Source: Bisbaumannia pacifica
GTDB taxonomy: Bacteria > Pseudomonadota > Gammaproteobacteria > Pseudomonadales > Halomonadaceae
Assembly: GCF_007989625.1 (NCBI RefSeq)
Contig: NZ_BJUK01000001.1
Location: 1 to 64,000, forward strand
Reading direction: 5' to 3'
Length of the DNA: 64,000 bases
Shown piece after piece: positions 51,503 through 62,842 of this stretch. The notes under the pieces were generated by a model. The model did no database searches, had not been told where the DNA came from, and saw nothing but the letters and a program-made list of their open reading frames with translations. Every line of letters starts with the position of its first letter. Positions within the stretch are counted from its first letter, which is position 1. Made by a program: the position numbers and the translations under genes.

Positions 51503-51519
51503 TATCGGCAAGGCCGATA
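51503..51519. promoter_or_regulatory. 17-bp inverted repeat upstream of mmsA
   Basis: TATCGGCAAGGCCGATA is a 7+3+7 dyad with T-N11-A spacing, 81 bases before the mmsA start. Its loop (AAG) and most stem bases equal those of the repeat before katG. Confidence 0.55.
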
Positions 51520-51589
51520 TGGCGTTCAGGCATGATTCCAGTGTAGGCAGGGGGAGAATTGACAGACAACGACCAAGACCGCACATTGC

Positions 51590-51607
51590 TTGTGCACTGG
51601 TGCACAA
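51590..51607. promoter_or_regulatory. 18-bp perfect palindrome before the LysR gene
   Basis: TTGTGCACTGGTGCACAA (8+2+8) ends 18 bases before the LysR ATG and lies about 170 bases from mmsA. A candidate autoregulatory site for the divergent LysR. Confidence 0.55.
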
Positions 51608-51625
51608 CAACGCTGCGAGGGGCGC

Positions 51626-52570
51626 ATGCTGGACTGGCAGGACATACAACTCTTCCTGGAGGTGGCGCGCTGCCAACGCCTCACCGAGGCGGCGCGGCGC
51701 CTGGGCCTGGATCACTCCACCCTGTCGCGGCGCACCCGGCGCTTCGAGGAGAAGCTCAACACCCAGCTCTTCGAGCGCAGTACCCATGGCTACCGCCTCA
51801 CCGAGGCGGGGCAACGGCTGCTGGCCCATGCCGAGGAGATGAGCCGCCATGCCCTGGAGGCGGTGGAAGGGCTCAGCGATCAGAATCGCCGCCTCAGCGG
51901 CCAGATACGCCTGGGCGTCACCGAGGGGTTCGGCACCTGGGTGGTCGCGCCCCTGCTGGCCGCCTTCGGCGACCGCCACCCGGGGCTGACCCTCGACCTC
52001 CTCGCCCTACCGCGGGTGGTCAACCTGAGCCGTCACGAGGCGGACCTGGCGATCACGATCGAGCGCCCGGCGAGTCCCGGCCTGGTGGTCTCGCGGCTCT
52101 GCGACTACCGCCTGCGCCTCTATGCCAGCCGCGACTACCTGGCCCGCCGCGGCCGCCCCGAGCGCCTCGGCGAACTGGGCCGCCATCGGCTGATCGGCTA
52201 TGTGGACGACCTGATCTTCAGCGACCAGCTCAGCTACCTGGAGCCCTTGCTCGACCCGGCCAGGGTCGGCCAGCCACCGCAGATGGCGATCCGCAGCACC
52301 AGCGTCACCACCCAGTACACGGCCTGCCTGCACGGCGCCGGGCTCGCCGTGCTGCCCTGCTTCATGGCGGAACCGGCGCCGACCCTGGCCCCGGTACTCG
52401 GCGAGGAGGTGATGGTGGATCGTCAATTCTGGATCACCGCCCGCCAGGAGCAGCGCCAGCTGGCCCGGGTACGGCTGCTCTGGGACTACCTGCGCGAGGC
52501 CCTGGTACTCAACCGCGGCTTCCTGATGGGCGAATCGGCCGGCCTGATCATCCCCGAGGCGCTCCCGTAA
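51626..52570 (+). CDS. LysR family regulator divergent from mmsA
   Basis: 314 residues. [36 protein letters not shown] (about 18-50) and an effector domain containing [31 protein letters not shown]. This matches the LTTR branch whose genes often lie divergent from dehydrogenase genes. Position and the two operator-like dyads in the 203-base gap suggest it controls mmsA and itself. The ATG at 51626 follows GAGGGGCGC. It converges on the diguanylate cyclase gene. Confidence 0.9.
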   Translation: MLDWQDIQLFLEVARCQRLTEAARRLGLDHSTLSRRTRRFEEKLNTQLFERSTHGYRLTEAGQRLLAHAEEMSRHALEAVEGLSDQNRRLSGQIRLGVTEGFGTWVVAPLLAAFGDRHPGLTLDLLALPRVVNLSRHEADLAITIERPASPGLVVSRLCDYRLRLYASRDYLARRGRPERLGELGRHRLIGYVDDLIFSDQLSYLEPLLDPARVGQPPQMAIRSTSVTTQYTACLHGAGLAVLPCFMAEPAPTLAPVLGEEVMVDRQFWITARQEQRQLARVRLLWDYLREALVLNRGFLMGESAGLIIPEALP

Positions 52571-52591
52571 GCCGCATCAAAGACGAAGCCA

Positions 52592-54607
52592 TCACTCGAA
52601 CAGGGCATCGATCGCCTCCTCGCCGATGCCTGGGCTCGCCTCCCCGGCGTCGATCACCACGGCATTGCGCCCCTGCCCCTTGGCGGCGTAGCTGGCGGCG
52701 TCGGCACGCGCCAGGCTCGCCTCGACCGAGGCGTCGCCATCCCGGAAAGCAGTGAGGCCGATGCTGGCCGTGACGAAATACTCCTTGTCGGTCGTCGTCA
52801 CGCTGACCTGCGCGATCACCTCGCGGACCGATTCGGCGATGGTGTGTGCCTGCTTGAGGGTACAGCTGGGCAGCAGCAGGCCGAACTCATCGCCGCCCTG
52901 GCGGGCCAGGTGATCGCTGCGCCGCACCTCCCAGGCCACCACCTGAGCCACCCGCCGCAACAGTTCGTCGCCCAGGGCATGCCCGCCCTCGTCGTTGATC
53001 GGCTTGAAGTGGTCCAGGTCGAAGAGGATCACCGCGGAGGGCGTGCCGGTCTTGGTGAAATCGGCGAAGGCCTCTTCCAGGCGCCGCTCGAAACCGCGCC
53101 GGTTGAGCAGCCCGGTGAGGGGATCATGCTCGGCCTCCCAGCGCTGCAGGGCCTCCTGTTGGCGGCGCTCGGTAATGTCCTTGACGGTCCCCACCAGCCC
53201 CAGCGCCTGGTCGCCCTCCCGCACCAGGCTGGCATGCACCTCGCCCCACAGCTCCTCGCCCTGGCCATCCAGCAGGCGTAGCTGACGCAGGAAGTCGCTG
53301 CCCTGGCGCAAGGCGTGGCGCCATAGGTCACGGGTATCCTCCAGGTCCTCCGGATGGATGCGCTGCCACAGCGCATTGGCCGCGGCGGGCGAGTCGAGCC
53401 CGACCAGGCGTCTCAAGGCGGGGTTGAGGTAGACGAGCTCGCCATCGAGGTCGGCGATAAAGACGCCGGTGGGCGTCGAGCCGAGGACGGCATTCAGGAA
53501 GGCCTCGCGGTCGTGCAGGCGACCGAGCGCCTCACAGCGCTCCTGCTCCAGGAGGTTGAAGGCATCGGAGACCTGGGTCAGCTCGCGCAGGTCGGTGGAG
53601 AGCGCCAGTTGCTGGCGGTCGCCGACGGTGATCTCGGCGATCTGCCCCTCCAGGCGGTGTAGCGGAGTCAGCTGGCGCCCGACCCACCAGCGGGTGACGA
53701 CCAGCATCAGCACGACGGCCACCAGCCAGGTCCACCATAGCTGCTCCAGGAAGGCCTCCAGCGGGGCCAGCACGGCGCGACGCGGCATCACCATGGCGAC
53801 CACCCAGTCGGCCACGCGGACCTGTCGATAGGCCACCAGCACGCTCTCGTCGCCGAGCCCATGGCGGGTCTCCCCCTCCCAGCCATCCAGCGCTAGCCGA
53901 TAATCCCGCGGGGTTTGCCGCTGCAGTCGCTCGACATACGCCTCCAAGGGGCCCGGAACGAAGACCCGACTGCCATCGGCGGTAACGATCGCCACATGCC
54001 CCTGATGCTGGAAGGCGAGCGAGGCCAGGCTGCGAAAGAATCGCCCATGGGCCAGATTCAGCAGCCCACCCACCATGCCATTGAACTCGCCATCGGCGGT
54101 GAAGCGAGGCACCAGGAGCATGACCAGTGGCTGTTCGCTGGCGCGGCCGAGGAAGGGGCGGCTGACATGGGGCCAGGGGGAGTGACGCATCAACTGGAAG
54201 TACTCGCGAGAGGCCGTCTCGAGGCCGACACGCCCCGGGACCTCCGGCAGGTCGGCGATCACCCGGCCGCCGGCATCGGTCACCACGACGCCCTCGAAGT
54301 GGGCCAGCAGGCTGGGCGTCTCGGCCAGCAACAGCGCCCCCTCCTCCTCGCCGAGCCGTTCGGCGAAATAGGTCAAGGCATTGAAGCGCTGCTCCAGCCG
54401 CTCCTGCAGGCCGCGGCTGAGCATTTCCGCCTGATACCCCAACTGAGTCAGATGGGTACTGCCCACCATCGTTTGACCGATGCCCCAGGCCACCCCCAGC
54501 AACAGGCCGATGATCACCAGCCAGGTCACCACCAGGCCGACCAGCAGTCTCCCCTGCAGGGTCCGTAGGCGCCACTGGGAGACGCCGGTTGAGAAACGCT
54601 TTAACAA
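52592..54607 (-). CDS. membrane-bound diguanylate cyclase with extracytoplasmic sensor and PAS domain
   Basis: 671 residues. Helix TM1 (20-45), a periplasmic dCache-like sensor (about 50-280), TM2 (288-306), a HAMP-like linker (308-360), a PAS domain (365-480) and a GGDEF domain (490-660). The active site GGDEF is intact at 571-575, and the inhibitory RxxD site (RRSD, 562-565) is exactly five residues before it. It should make cyclic-di-GMP and be feedback-inhibited. No EAL domain. The sensor ligand is unknown. It lies between a LysR gene and katG, on the strand opposite to both. Confidence 0.93.
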   Translation of the reverse strand: MLKRFSTGVSQWRLRTLQGRLLVGLVVTWLVIIGLLLGVAWGIGQTMVGSTHLTQLGYQAEMLSRGLQERLEQRFNALTYFAERLGEEEGALLLAETPSLLAHFEGVVVTDAGGRVIADLPEVPGRVGLETASREYFQLMRHSPWPHVSRPFLGRASEQPLVMLLVPRFTADGEFNGMVGGLLNLAHGRFFRSLASLAFQHQGHVAIVTADGSRVFVPGPLEAYVERLQRQTPRDYRLALDGWEGETRHGLGDESVLVAYRQVRVADWVVAMVMPRRAVLAPLEAFLEQLWWTWLVAVVLMLVVTRWWVGRQLTPLHRLEGQIAEITVGDRQQLALSTDLRELTQVSDAFNLLEQERCEALGRLHDREAFLNAVLGSTPTGVFIADLDGELVYLNPALRRLVGLDSPAAANALWQRIHPEDLEDTRDLWRHALRQGSDFLRQLRLLDGQGEELWGEVHASLVREGDQALGLVGTVKDITERRQQEALQRWEAEHDPLTGLLNRRGFERRLEEAFADFTKTGTPSAVILFDLDHFKPINDEGGHALGDELLRRVAQVVAWEVRRSDHLARQGGDEFGLLLPSCTLKQAHTIAESVREVIAQVSVTTTDKEYFVTASIGLTAFRDGDASVEASLARADAASYAAKGQGRNAVVIDAGEASPGIGEEAIDALFE

Positions 54608-57154
<2,547 letters not shown>

Positions 57155-57183
57155 GGACACGACTCACCCGCCACCACGCAGAC

Positions 57184-57203
57184 GCCCGGGCCCTGGCCCG
57201 GGC
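57184..57203 (+). terminator. hairpin after katG
   Basis: A perfect 9-bp stem GCCCGGGCC/GGCCCGGGC with a two-base loop, 30 bases past the stop; followed by ATCTTGCC rather than a T-run. Confidence 0.55.
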
Positions 57204-57308
57204 ATCTTGCCATTGGCACACCCGCCCCGGCGACCCGGCGCCGTCTATGCTGTAGCCAGGCACTAGCCTGCATCATCCAATTCGCCGCCCACCCGGGGAG
57301 CCTGCATC

Positions 57309-58415
57309 GTGGCCGACGACAACCGTGTGATCGTCTTCTATGACGAGCGAATGCTGGCCCATGAACCGGATATCGAGGTGCCGTTCCTGCCGGGGCGCAT
57401 GGACAAGCGTATCCGCTCGCTGCTGTCGGGACTCGGCGTGCCCTGGAAGTATCCGGAACACCCGGCCAGGCTCACCGCCATCCGGCACCTGCTGGAACTC
57501 GAGCCGGTGCCCGGCGTGAGCTTCGAGGCCGGCAGGGCGGCCAACCGGGAAGAGCTGGGACGTGTGCATACCAGCTCCTATCTGGAGCGTATCTTCGCGC
57601 TGCGCGGCCAGAGTGCCTGGCTGGACGTGGACACCACCGCCGTCTCCCCCGGTAGCGTCGACGCCGCCGAGGTGGCCGCGGGCACGGCGATCGCCGCCAC
57701 CGAGGCCGTCGTCGCGGGGCGCGCCGCGAGCAGCTTCGCCCTGGTCAGGCCGCCCGGCCACCACGCCGAACCGGTGCGCGCCCGCGGCTTCTGCCTGTTC
57801 AACAATGTGGCGGTGGCCGCCGCACATGCTCGCCTGGTACTGGGCTGCCAACGGGTGATGATCGTCGACTGGGATGCCCATCACGGCAACGGCACCCAGG
57901 ATATCTTCTGGACCGACCCGGACGTGCTGTTCTTCGACCTGCACCGCGCCGCCCCCTTCTATCCCGGCTCCGGGAGCCTCGAGGAGATCGGCACGGGCCT
58001 AGGGGATGGCACCAACGTCAATGTGCCCCTCCCCGTCGGCGCCGGTGACGCCGCCTACCTCAAGGCCTTTCGCGAGATCCTGGTCCCCGCGGCGGACTGG
58101 TTCCGACCCGACCTAATCCTGGTCTCGAGCGGTTTCGATCCGCACTGCCATGACCTGGCCCTGGAGGTCTCCTATGACGGCTTCGCCGCCATGACCGGCA
58201 TCCTCAAGGCCCTGGCTCACCGGCACTGCCAGGGTCGCCTGGTCTTCGTGCTGGAAGGCGGCTACAACCTGATCTCGCTGTCACGTGGCGTCAGGGCGGT
58301 ACTGCAGGTGCTGGCCGGCGACGAGCCGCCGGAGCCCGGCCAACGTGGCCTCGACGAGGTCGCGGCCGCGGTGGCCTTCCACCGTGAGGCGTTCATCGAG
58401 CCTCCCTCGGAGTGA
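57309..58415 (+). CDS. histone-deacetylase superfamily amidohydrolase
   Basis: 368 residues. Active-site segments are RPPGHHAEP (His-His), [11 protein letters not shown] and SGFDPHCHD (zinc Asp/His ligands) and LEGGYNL (catalytic Tyr). Bacterial members deacetylate acetylpolyamines, acetoin-related compounds or other amides. The start is a GTG at 57309 preceded by GGGGAGCC. It is monocistronic, lies between katG and a convergent NSS transporter gene, and its natural substrate is not evident. Confidence 0.92.
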   Translation: MADDNRVIVFYDERMLAHEPDIEVPFLPGRMDKRIRSLLSGLGVPWKYPEHPARLTAIRHLLELEPVPGVSFEAGRAANREELGRVHTSSYLERIFALRGQSAWLDVDTTAVSPGSVDAAEVAAGTAIAATEAVVAGRAASSFALVRPPGHHAEPVRARGFCLFNNVAVAAAHARLVLGCQRVMIVDWDAHHGNGTQDIFWTDPDVLFFDLHRAAPFYPGSGSLEEIGTGLGDGTNVNVPLPVGAGDAAYLKAFREILVPAADWFRPDLILVSSGFDPHCHDLALEVSYDGFAAMTGILKALAHRHCQGRLVFVLEGGYNLISLSRGVRAVLQVLAGDEPPEPGQRGLDEVAAAVAFHREAFIEPPSE

Positions 58416-58462
58416 CCGCCCCGGCCCCCGCGTCGATCACGCTGGCTGCACCAGGCGCCCGC

Positions 58463-59851
58463 CTAGCCGCGCAGCATCACCACCAGGATCAGCAGCGGAC
58501 AGACCAGGCGGATATACCAGGGCCACAGTTTCCAGAACAGGGTACGCTCGATCTCCGGGGCCCCCTGACGCAACTCCTGGAGCTTGGCGTTGCGCGACAG
58601 CAACCAGCCCACATAGAGGCATACCAGGGCCCCGATCACCGGCATGCTGTTGATGGTCACATCGATGACCAGACCGAAGAGCCGATCGAAATTGAACAGA
58701 ATCAGCGTCGAGCCGGCGAAGGCCACGGCACCGATCAGCACCGCCGATGAGCGACGCGACAGGCTACCGGTTTCCTCCAGGGTCGAGACCGGCACCTCCA
58801 GGGCGGGAAACATGGAGGTCAGTGCGGCAATCGCCAATAGGCCGAAGAAGAGCACTTCCATCACGGCGCCCATGACACCCAACCGGGCAAACATCGCCGG
58901 CATCACATCGAACAGCAAGGTGGCGGAGCTGGTCAGCTCCCCTTGCTCATTCATCACCTCGACCCCCACGCCCTGGGCCACATAGAGCGCCGGAATGATC
59001 AAGAGGCCGGCGATAAAGGCCACGCCCATATCGATGCACATCACCTGGGCGCCGACTCTGGGCAGGTTCGCCTGGCGACTCAGGTAAGAGCCATAGACCA
59101 CCATGGCACCGATACCGATGGACAGGGAGAAGAAGGCCTGCCCCATGGCATCGAGCATCAGTTGGGCATTGACCCGCGAGAAGTCAGGCAGCAGATACAC
59201 GCCCAGCCCCTCCATCGCCCCGTCGAAGGTGAGGGTAATCACGATCAACACCAGCATGGTGGCGATCAGTAGAGGCATCAGCCGCTTGGTCCAGCGCTCG
59301 ATGCCACGATTGACCCCCAGCAGTACCACCGAGATCGTCACGCCCATGGTCGCCAATGCCAGCCACCAGTCGCGTCCCATGCCGCCCTCGGTTAACCAGG
59401 CCTCGACCGAGCTCAATCCCAGCGCCTGCGCCATGGGCTCCAGGGCATGGCTAATCAGCCATCCCGTGACGATGGCATAGAAGGTCAAGCCGAGAGTGGC
59501 GGCGCAGATGGCGCCAAAGCCAATCAGCTGGCCGGCGCGGCGCGGCGCGCCCTTGCCCCCCAGCAATCCCATGGCATTGATCACGCCGCTCTGGGCATAG
59601 CGCCCCAGGGTCAGCTCCGCCATCAGTGCCGGATAGGCGAGGATAAAGGCCATCACCACATAGACCAGCAGGAAGGCGCCGCCGCCATTGTTGGCGGCCA
59701 TGGAGGGAAAGCTCCACACATTGCCGAGCCCCACCGCGGCGCCGGCGGCGGCCATCAGGAAGCCGAAGCGGCTGGAAAATTGCGCGCGCCCGGCGGGCGC
59801 CTCGGTGGCAGATGTGGTGCCTGCGGCATTGTTGGTTTGCGATATTGTCAT
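58463..59851 (-). CDS. neurotransmitter:sodium symporter (NSS) family transporter, kynurenine operon
   Basis: 462 residues, twelve helices, NSS signature SSRFGFLMAAAGAAVGLGNVWSFPSMAANNGGGAFLLVY (Na+/substrate site in TM1), then GQAFFSLSIGIGAMVVYGSYL in TM6. Bacterial NSS proteins import amino acids such as tryptophan (TnaT) or leucine (LeuT). Placement right after kynU and the formamidase suggests tryptophan or kynurenine as substrate, an inference. Last gene of the operon, starting 18 bases after the formamidase stop. Confidence 0.9.
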   Translation of the reverse strand: MTISQTNNAAGTTSATEAPAGRAQFSSRFGFLMAAAGAAVGLGNVWSFPSMAANNGGGAFLLVYVVMAFILAYPALMAELTLGRYAQSGVINAMGLLGGKGAPRRAGQLIGFGAICAATLGLTFYAIVTGWLISHALEPMAQALGLSSVEAWLTEGGMGRDWWLALATMGVTISVVLLGVNRGIERWTKRLMPLLIATMLVLIVITLTFDGAMEGLGVYLLPDFSRVNAQLMLDAMGQAFFSLSIGIGAMVVYGSYLSRQANLPRVGAQVMCIDMGVAFIAGLLIIPALYVAQGVGVEVMNEQGELTSSATLLFDVMPAMFARLGVMGAVMEVLFFGLLAIAALTSMFPALEVPVSTLEETGSLSRRSSAVLIGAVAFAGSTLILFNFDRLFGLVIDVTINSMPVIGALVCLYVGWLLSRNAKLQELRQGAPEIERTLFWKLWPWYIRLVCPLLILVVMLRG

Positions 59852-59869
59852 TGGAATTATCCATCGGGT

Positions 59870-60676
59870 TTAAGAATCGGCTCGGCAGGATTGCGCCTCG
59901 AGCCGCTCGAGAATGTCGAAGTGGTCGCAACCAGGTAGCGGGCAGAGTTCCGCCGCCACCCCGGCCGCCCGGGCGCGCTCATATAGCGCCTCACCCTGGG
60001 CGCGGAAGGCGGGCGGGTCGAGTTCACCGTGCGCCAGGGTCACTGGCGGCAGGCCCCGCAGCTCCTGGCATAGGGGGCTAAGGCGTTCGGCCCGCCCGTC
60101 GTCCAGCCCCAGGGGGGCATCGATATAGGTGCCCACCAAGGGACGCAGGTCATAGATGCCGCTGATCAGCCAGAGGCCCGCGATATCCGTCAGGCGCCCC
60201 TGCCCCAGGCAGCTCATCAGCGCCAGTTGAGCCCCGGCGCTATGGCCGCCCAGATGGAAGCGGCCATCCAGGCCCAGGGCGCCCGCCTCACGGCGCAGGG
60301 TCGCGATGGCCTGGCGACAGGCCGCCACCATGGCCTCGATACCGGCCTCCGGCGCCAGGGGATAATCCAGGGAAGCGAACGCCCACCCCCGCGCCAGCCA
60401 GGGCGCGGCCAGGAAGTCGGTGGCCGCGGCATCCAGCTCCTGCCAGTAGCCACCATGCAGGAAGGCCATCAGCGGCCAGGGCCCCTGCCCCTCGGGAACG
60501 AAGAGGTTGATCCCCTCCAGCGGCCCGGTTCCGTAGCGTATGCGCTGCGGGGCATGCCGTTCGCGAAGCCGAACACCGAGCTCGGCCTGACGCGATAGGC
60601 TGGCTTCGAAATCCCGCGCCCAGCGGCTCGGCGAATAGGCCCGCTCCCGAGTGATCAGCTCCGCTCGCCGGTCCAT
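59870..60676 (-). CDS. alpha/beta hydrolase, predicted kynurenine formamidase
   Basis: 268 residues. The oxyanion motif FLHGGYWQ (HGGxW, diagnostic of kynurenine formamidases), nucleophile GHSAGAQLA, an Asp in GELDPP and His in GCDHFDIL complete the triad. This is the animal/AFMID-like esterase type rather than the KynB cyclase-like type. It hydrolyses N-formylkynurenine to kynurenine plus formate. Its ATG lies one base after the kynU stop (TGAGATG), with GGAGGTCACCT as ribosome site, so coupling to kynU is certain on sequence grounds. Confidence 0.9.
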   Translation of the reverse strand: MDRRAELITRERAYSPSRWARDFEASLSRQAELGVRLRERHAPQRIRYGTGPLEGINLFVPEGQGPWPLMAFLHGGYWQELDAAATDFLAAPWLARGWAFASLDYPLAPEAGIEAMVAACRQAIATLRREAGALGLDGRFHLGGHSAGAQLALMSCLGQGRLTDIAGLWLISGIYDLRPLVGTYIDAPLGLDDGRAERLSPLCQELRGLPPVTLAHGELDPPAFRAQGEALYERARAAGVAAELCPLPGCDHFDILERLEAQSCRADS

Positions 60677-60677
60677 C

Positions 60678-61910
60678 TCAGGTGACCTCCGAACGTACCT
60701 GGAAGCGCGCCTCGAGGTATTCACGGCTTTCCACCACCTCACGGAAGTGCCGGGCCGCCTGCCAGACGTCTTCGTAGCTGAGGTAGAGGGGCGTGAAGCC
60801 GAAGCGCATCAGCCCGGGCTCCCGGTAGTCGCCGATCACGCCTCGGGCGATCAGTGCCTGGACGATGGCATAGCCATGCTCGCGATGGATAAAGGCCACC
60901 TGGCTGCCACGCTCGGCCTGAGCCGGGGTGATGTCCTCGATGCCCTCGGCCTCGAGCAGGTCGGCCAGGCAATCGCGGAACAGCTCCCCCAAGGCCAGGC
61001 TCTTCTCCCGCAGGGCGGCCATATCGACCTCTTGCCAGAGCCGCAAGGAGGCCTCCAGGGGCGCGTAGATCAGTGCCGAGTGCGTGCCCGAGCGGAAGCG
61101 GGTCACCCCGGGGGCCGGGGCATAGTCGCCGTCGAAGGCGAAAGGCGCGGCATGACCATGCCAGCCGGAGAGTGGCTGCCAGCCCCCCTCCTGGTGATCC
61201 TTGTGCACATAGATAAAGGCCGGCGCCCCGGGGCCGCCGTTGAGGTACTTGTAGGTGCAGCCCACCGCATAGCGGGCCCCGCTGCCATTCAGGTCCACCG
61301 GCAGGGCCCCGGCGGAGTGGGCCAGATCCCAGACGACCTCGGCGCCTCGCTCATGCACCTGGGCGGTGATGGCGGCCATATCGCGCTGACGCCCGGTGCG
61401 GTAGTTGACCTGGCTCAACACCACGGCGGCGACCCGCTCGTCCAGGTAGTCGGCGAGCTCGGCGCCCTCGGGCAGCACCCGATGTTCGAAACCGGCGAGA
61501 CGGCACAGGCCCTGGGCGATATAACCATCGGTGGGAAAGTTGCCGCCCTCGCTGAGGATCACCGGCCGAGAGCGCCCCTGGGACTCGGTGATATAGCCCA
61601 GCAGCTTGAAGATATTGATCGAAATATTGTCGTTGACGATGACCTCGCCGGCTGCGGCCCCGATCAACGGCGCCAGGAGATCGCCCAGGCGCTCCGGGGC
61701 GTCGAACCAGCCCTGGTTCCAGCCCTTGATCAGTTCATCGCGCCACTGATCACGGGTAGCGGCCAGGGCCTCCCGGGCGTCTACTGGCTGGGCCCCCAGG
61801 GAGTTGCCGTCCAGATAGATCACGCCTTCGGGCAGCGCGAAACGGGCCTTGAAGTCCGCCAAGGGGTCACGGCGATCCAGTTCACGCACACTATCGAGGG
61901 TCGGGCTCAT
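60678..61910 (-). CDS. kynU: kynureninase
   Basis: 410 residues of the fold-type I PLP family: IYLDGNSLGAQP, WNQGWFDAPERLGDLLAPLIGAAAGEVIVNDNISINIFKLL, DLAHSAGALPVDLN and the PLP lysine Lys221 in CTYKYLNGGPGAPAF. It cleaves kynurenine to anthranilate plus alanine. The ATG at 61910 follows TTGGAGGACAGC. First gene of the kynU-formamidase-NSS operon, divergent from an AsnC-type regulator (KynR). Tryptophan 2,3-dioxygenase (kynA) is not in the operon. Confidence 0.96.
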   Translation of the reverse strand: MSPTLDSVRELDRRDPLADFKARFALPEGVIYLDGNSLGAQPVDAREALAATRDQWRDELIKGWNQGWFDAPERLGDLLAPLIGAAAGEVIVNDNISINIFKLLGYITESQGRSRPVILSEGGNFPTDGYIAQGLCRLAGFEHRVLPEGAELADYLDERVAAVVLSQVNYRTGRQRDMAAITAQVHERGAEVVWDLAHSAGALPVDLNGSGARYAVGCTYKYLNGGPGAPAFIYVHKDHQEGGWQPLSGWHGHAAPFAFDGDYAPAPGVTRFRSGTHSALIYAPLEASLRLWQEVDMAALREKSLALGELFRDCLADLLEAEGIEDITPAQAERGSQVAFIHREHGYAIVQALIARGVIGDYREPGLMRFGFTPLYLSYEDVWQAARHFREVVESREYLEARFQVRSEVT

Positions 61911-62007
61911 GCTGTCCTCCAAGGAGTTGGTTGGAATACCTGACCCCGATTCTAGGAGGGATAGCACGGGAAAGGCTTGCGTTATTCGCCACAAAACCGG
62001 CAGTCTG

Positions 62008-62027
62008 CGCAATAATTTTGCATTATC
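62008..62027. promoter_or_regulatory. candidate KynR/Lrp-type site
   Basis: In the 132-base kynU/kynR divergent gap, GCAATAATTTTGCATTATC forms an imperfect AT-rich dyad of the kind Lrp/AsnC proteins bind. It lies 16 bases upstream of the kynR start. Confidence 0.35.
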
Positions 62028-62042
62028 GAGAGGAATGACACA

Positions 62043-62510
62043 TTGGAAAACCTGGATCGCTTCGACTGCCGGATTCTTCACGCCCTGCAGCGGGATGCCC
62101 GCCTGACCCTGGCCGCCCTGGCGGAGGCGGTGAACCTCTCCCCCAGCCAGTGCTCGCGGCGTATCGCCCGCCTCGAGGAGAGCGGGGTCATCCGGGGACA
62201 TGGCCTGCGCCTCGACCCCGAGGCCCTGGGACTCAAGGTCACCGCCTTTATCTTTCTCTCGGTGGACAAGGGGCGCATGGCCTGCCCCCGGGAAGCGGTA
62301 GCGGAACTCCTGACCCGGGATGAGGTGATCGACTGTCACGCCATTACCGGCAATCACGACTTTATTCTCAAGGTCATGGTGGAAGACCTCGCCGACCTGT
62401 CCAACTTCCTTTCCACCGCCGTGACCAGCCTGCCGGGGATCCGCGATATTGCCACCCAGGTGGCCATGAACACCCTCAAGGTGGGGGGCCCACTCAAGGT
62501 GATGGCTTGA
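62043..62510 (+). CDS. kynR: Lrp/AsnC family regulator of kynurenine genes
   Basis: 155 residues. N-terminal HTH LTLAALAEAVNLSPSQCSRRIARLEESGVI (about 18-50) and a C-terminal RAM ligand domain with CHAITGNHDFILKVMVEDLADLSNFL. Starts with TTG at 62043 (GAGAGGAATGACACA upstream); no in-frame ATG lies nearby. Divergent from kynU, as KynR is in Pseudomonas, where it responds to kynurenine and activates kynU/kynA genes. Confidence 0.9.
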   Translation: MENLDRFDCRILHALQRDARLTLAALAEAVNLSPSQCSRRIARLEESGVIRGHGLRLDPEALGLKVTAFIFLSVDKGRMACPREAVAELLTRDEVIDCHAITGNHDFILKVMVEDLADLSNFLSTAVTSLPGIRDIATQVAMNTLKVGGPLKVMA

Positions 62511-62842
62511 TGCCCCCCTGAGGCCATCGCTGCGATCACGCCCCTTGGCTCAGTGCCAGTAATTCCGGCTCGACCGCCCTGGGTAACGGTGGTCCCCCGC
62601 CAGTCCTGGCTCACCTTACGAAGCCTGCGAGCCGGACCACCGACAGGCCCAGCTATCATTTTTTCGAATACCTGACACGCATTGTTTTATTAGAAATTCA
62701 TATCTAGCCGAGCCTAGCATCAACTCGGACCAGAGAGTCATTCAGCCAGAGAAGTCACCTTAAGAAAAAAAGGAAGACTGACAATAAAAATACTCTCTGT
62801 AAGAAGCAGACCTTGAAAACTCACAAAGAGAAGAGACAAGGC
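62511..62842. other. intergenic region between kynR and the terminal gene
   Basis: No gene seen in these 332 bases. The first part is GC-rich with nested inverted repeats (outer arms CGGTGGTCC 62587-62595 and GGACCACCG 62634-62642), probably a structured 3' end or terminator. The rest is strikingly AT-rich for this window and carries the promoter of the next gene. Confidence 0.65.

Noticed and set aside
62587-62642. A tRNA gene.
   Set aside because: The stems do not make a cloverleaf, there is no TTC-type T-loop and no anticodon arm of the right size.
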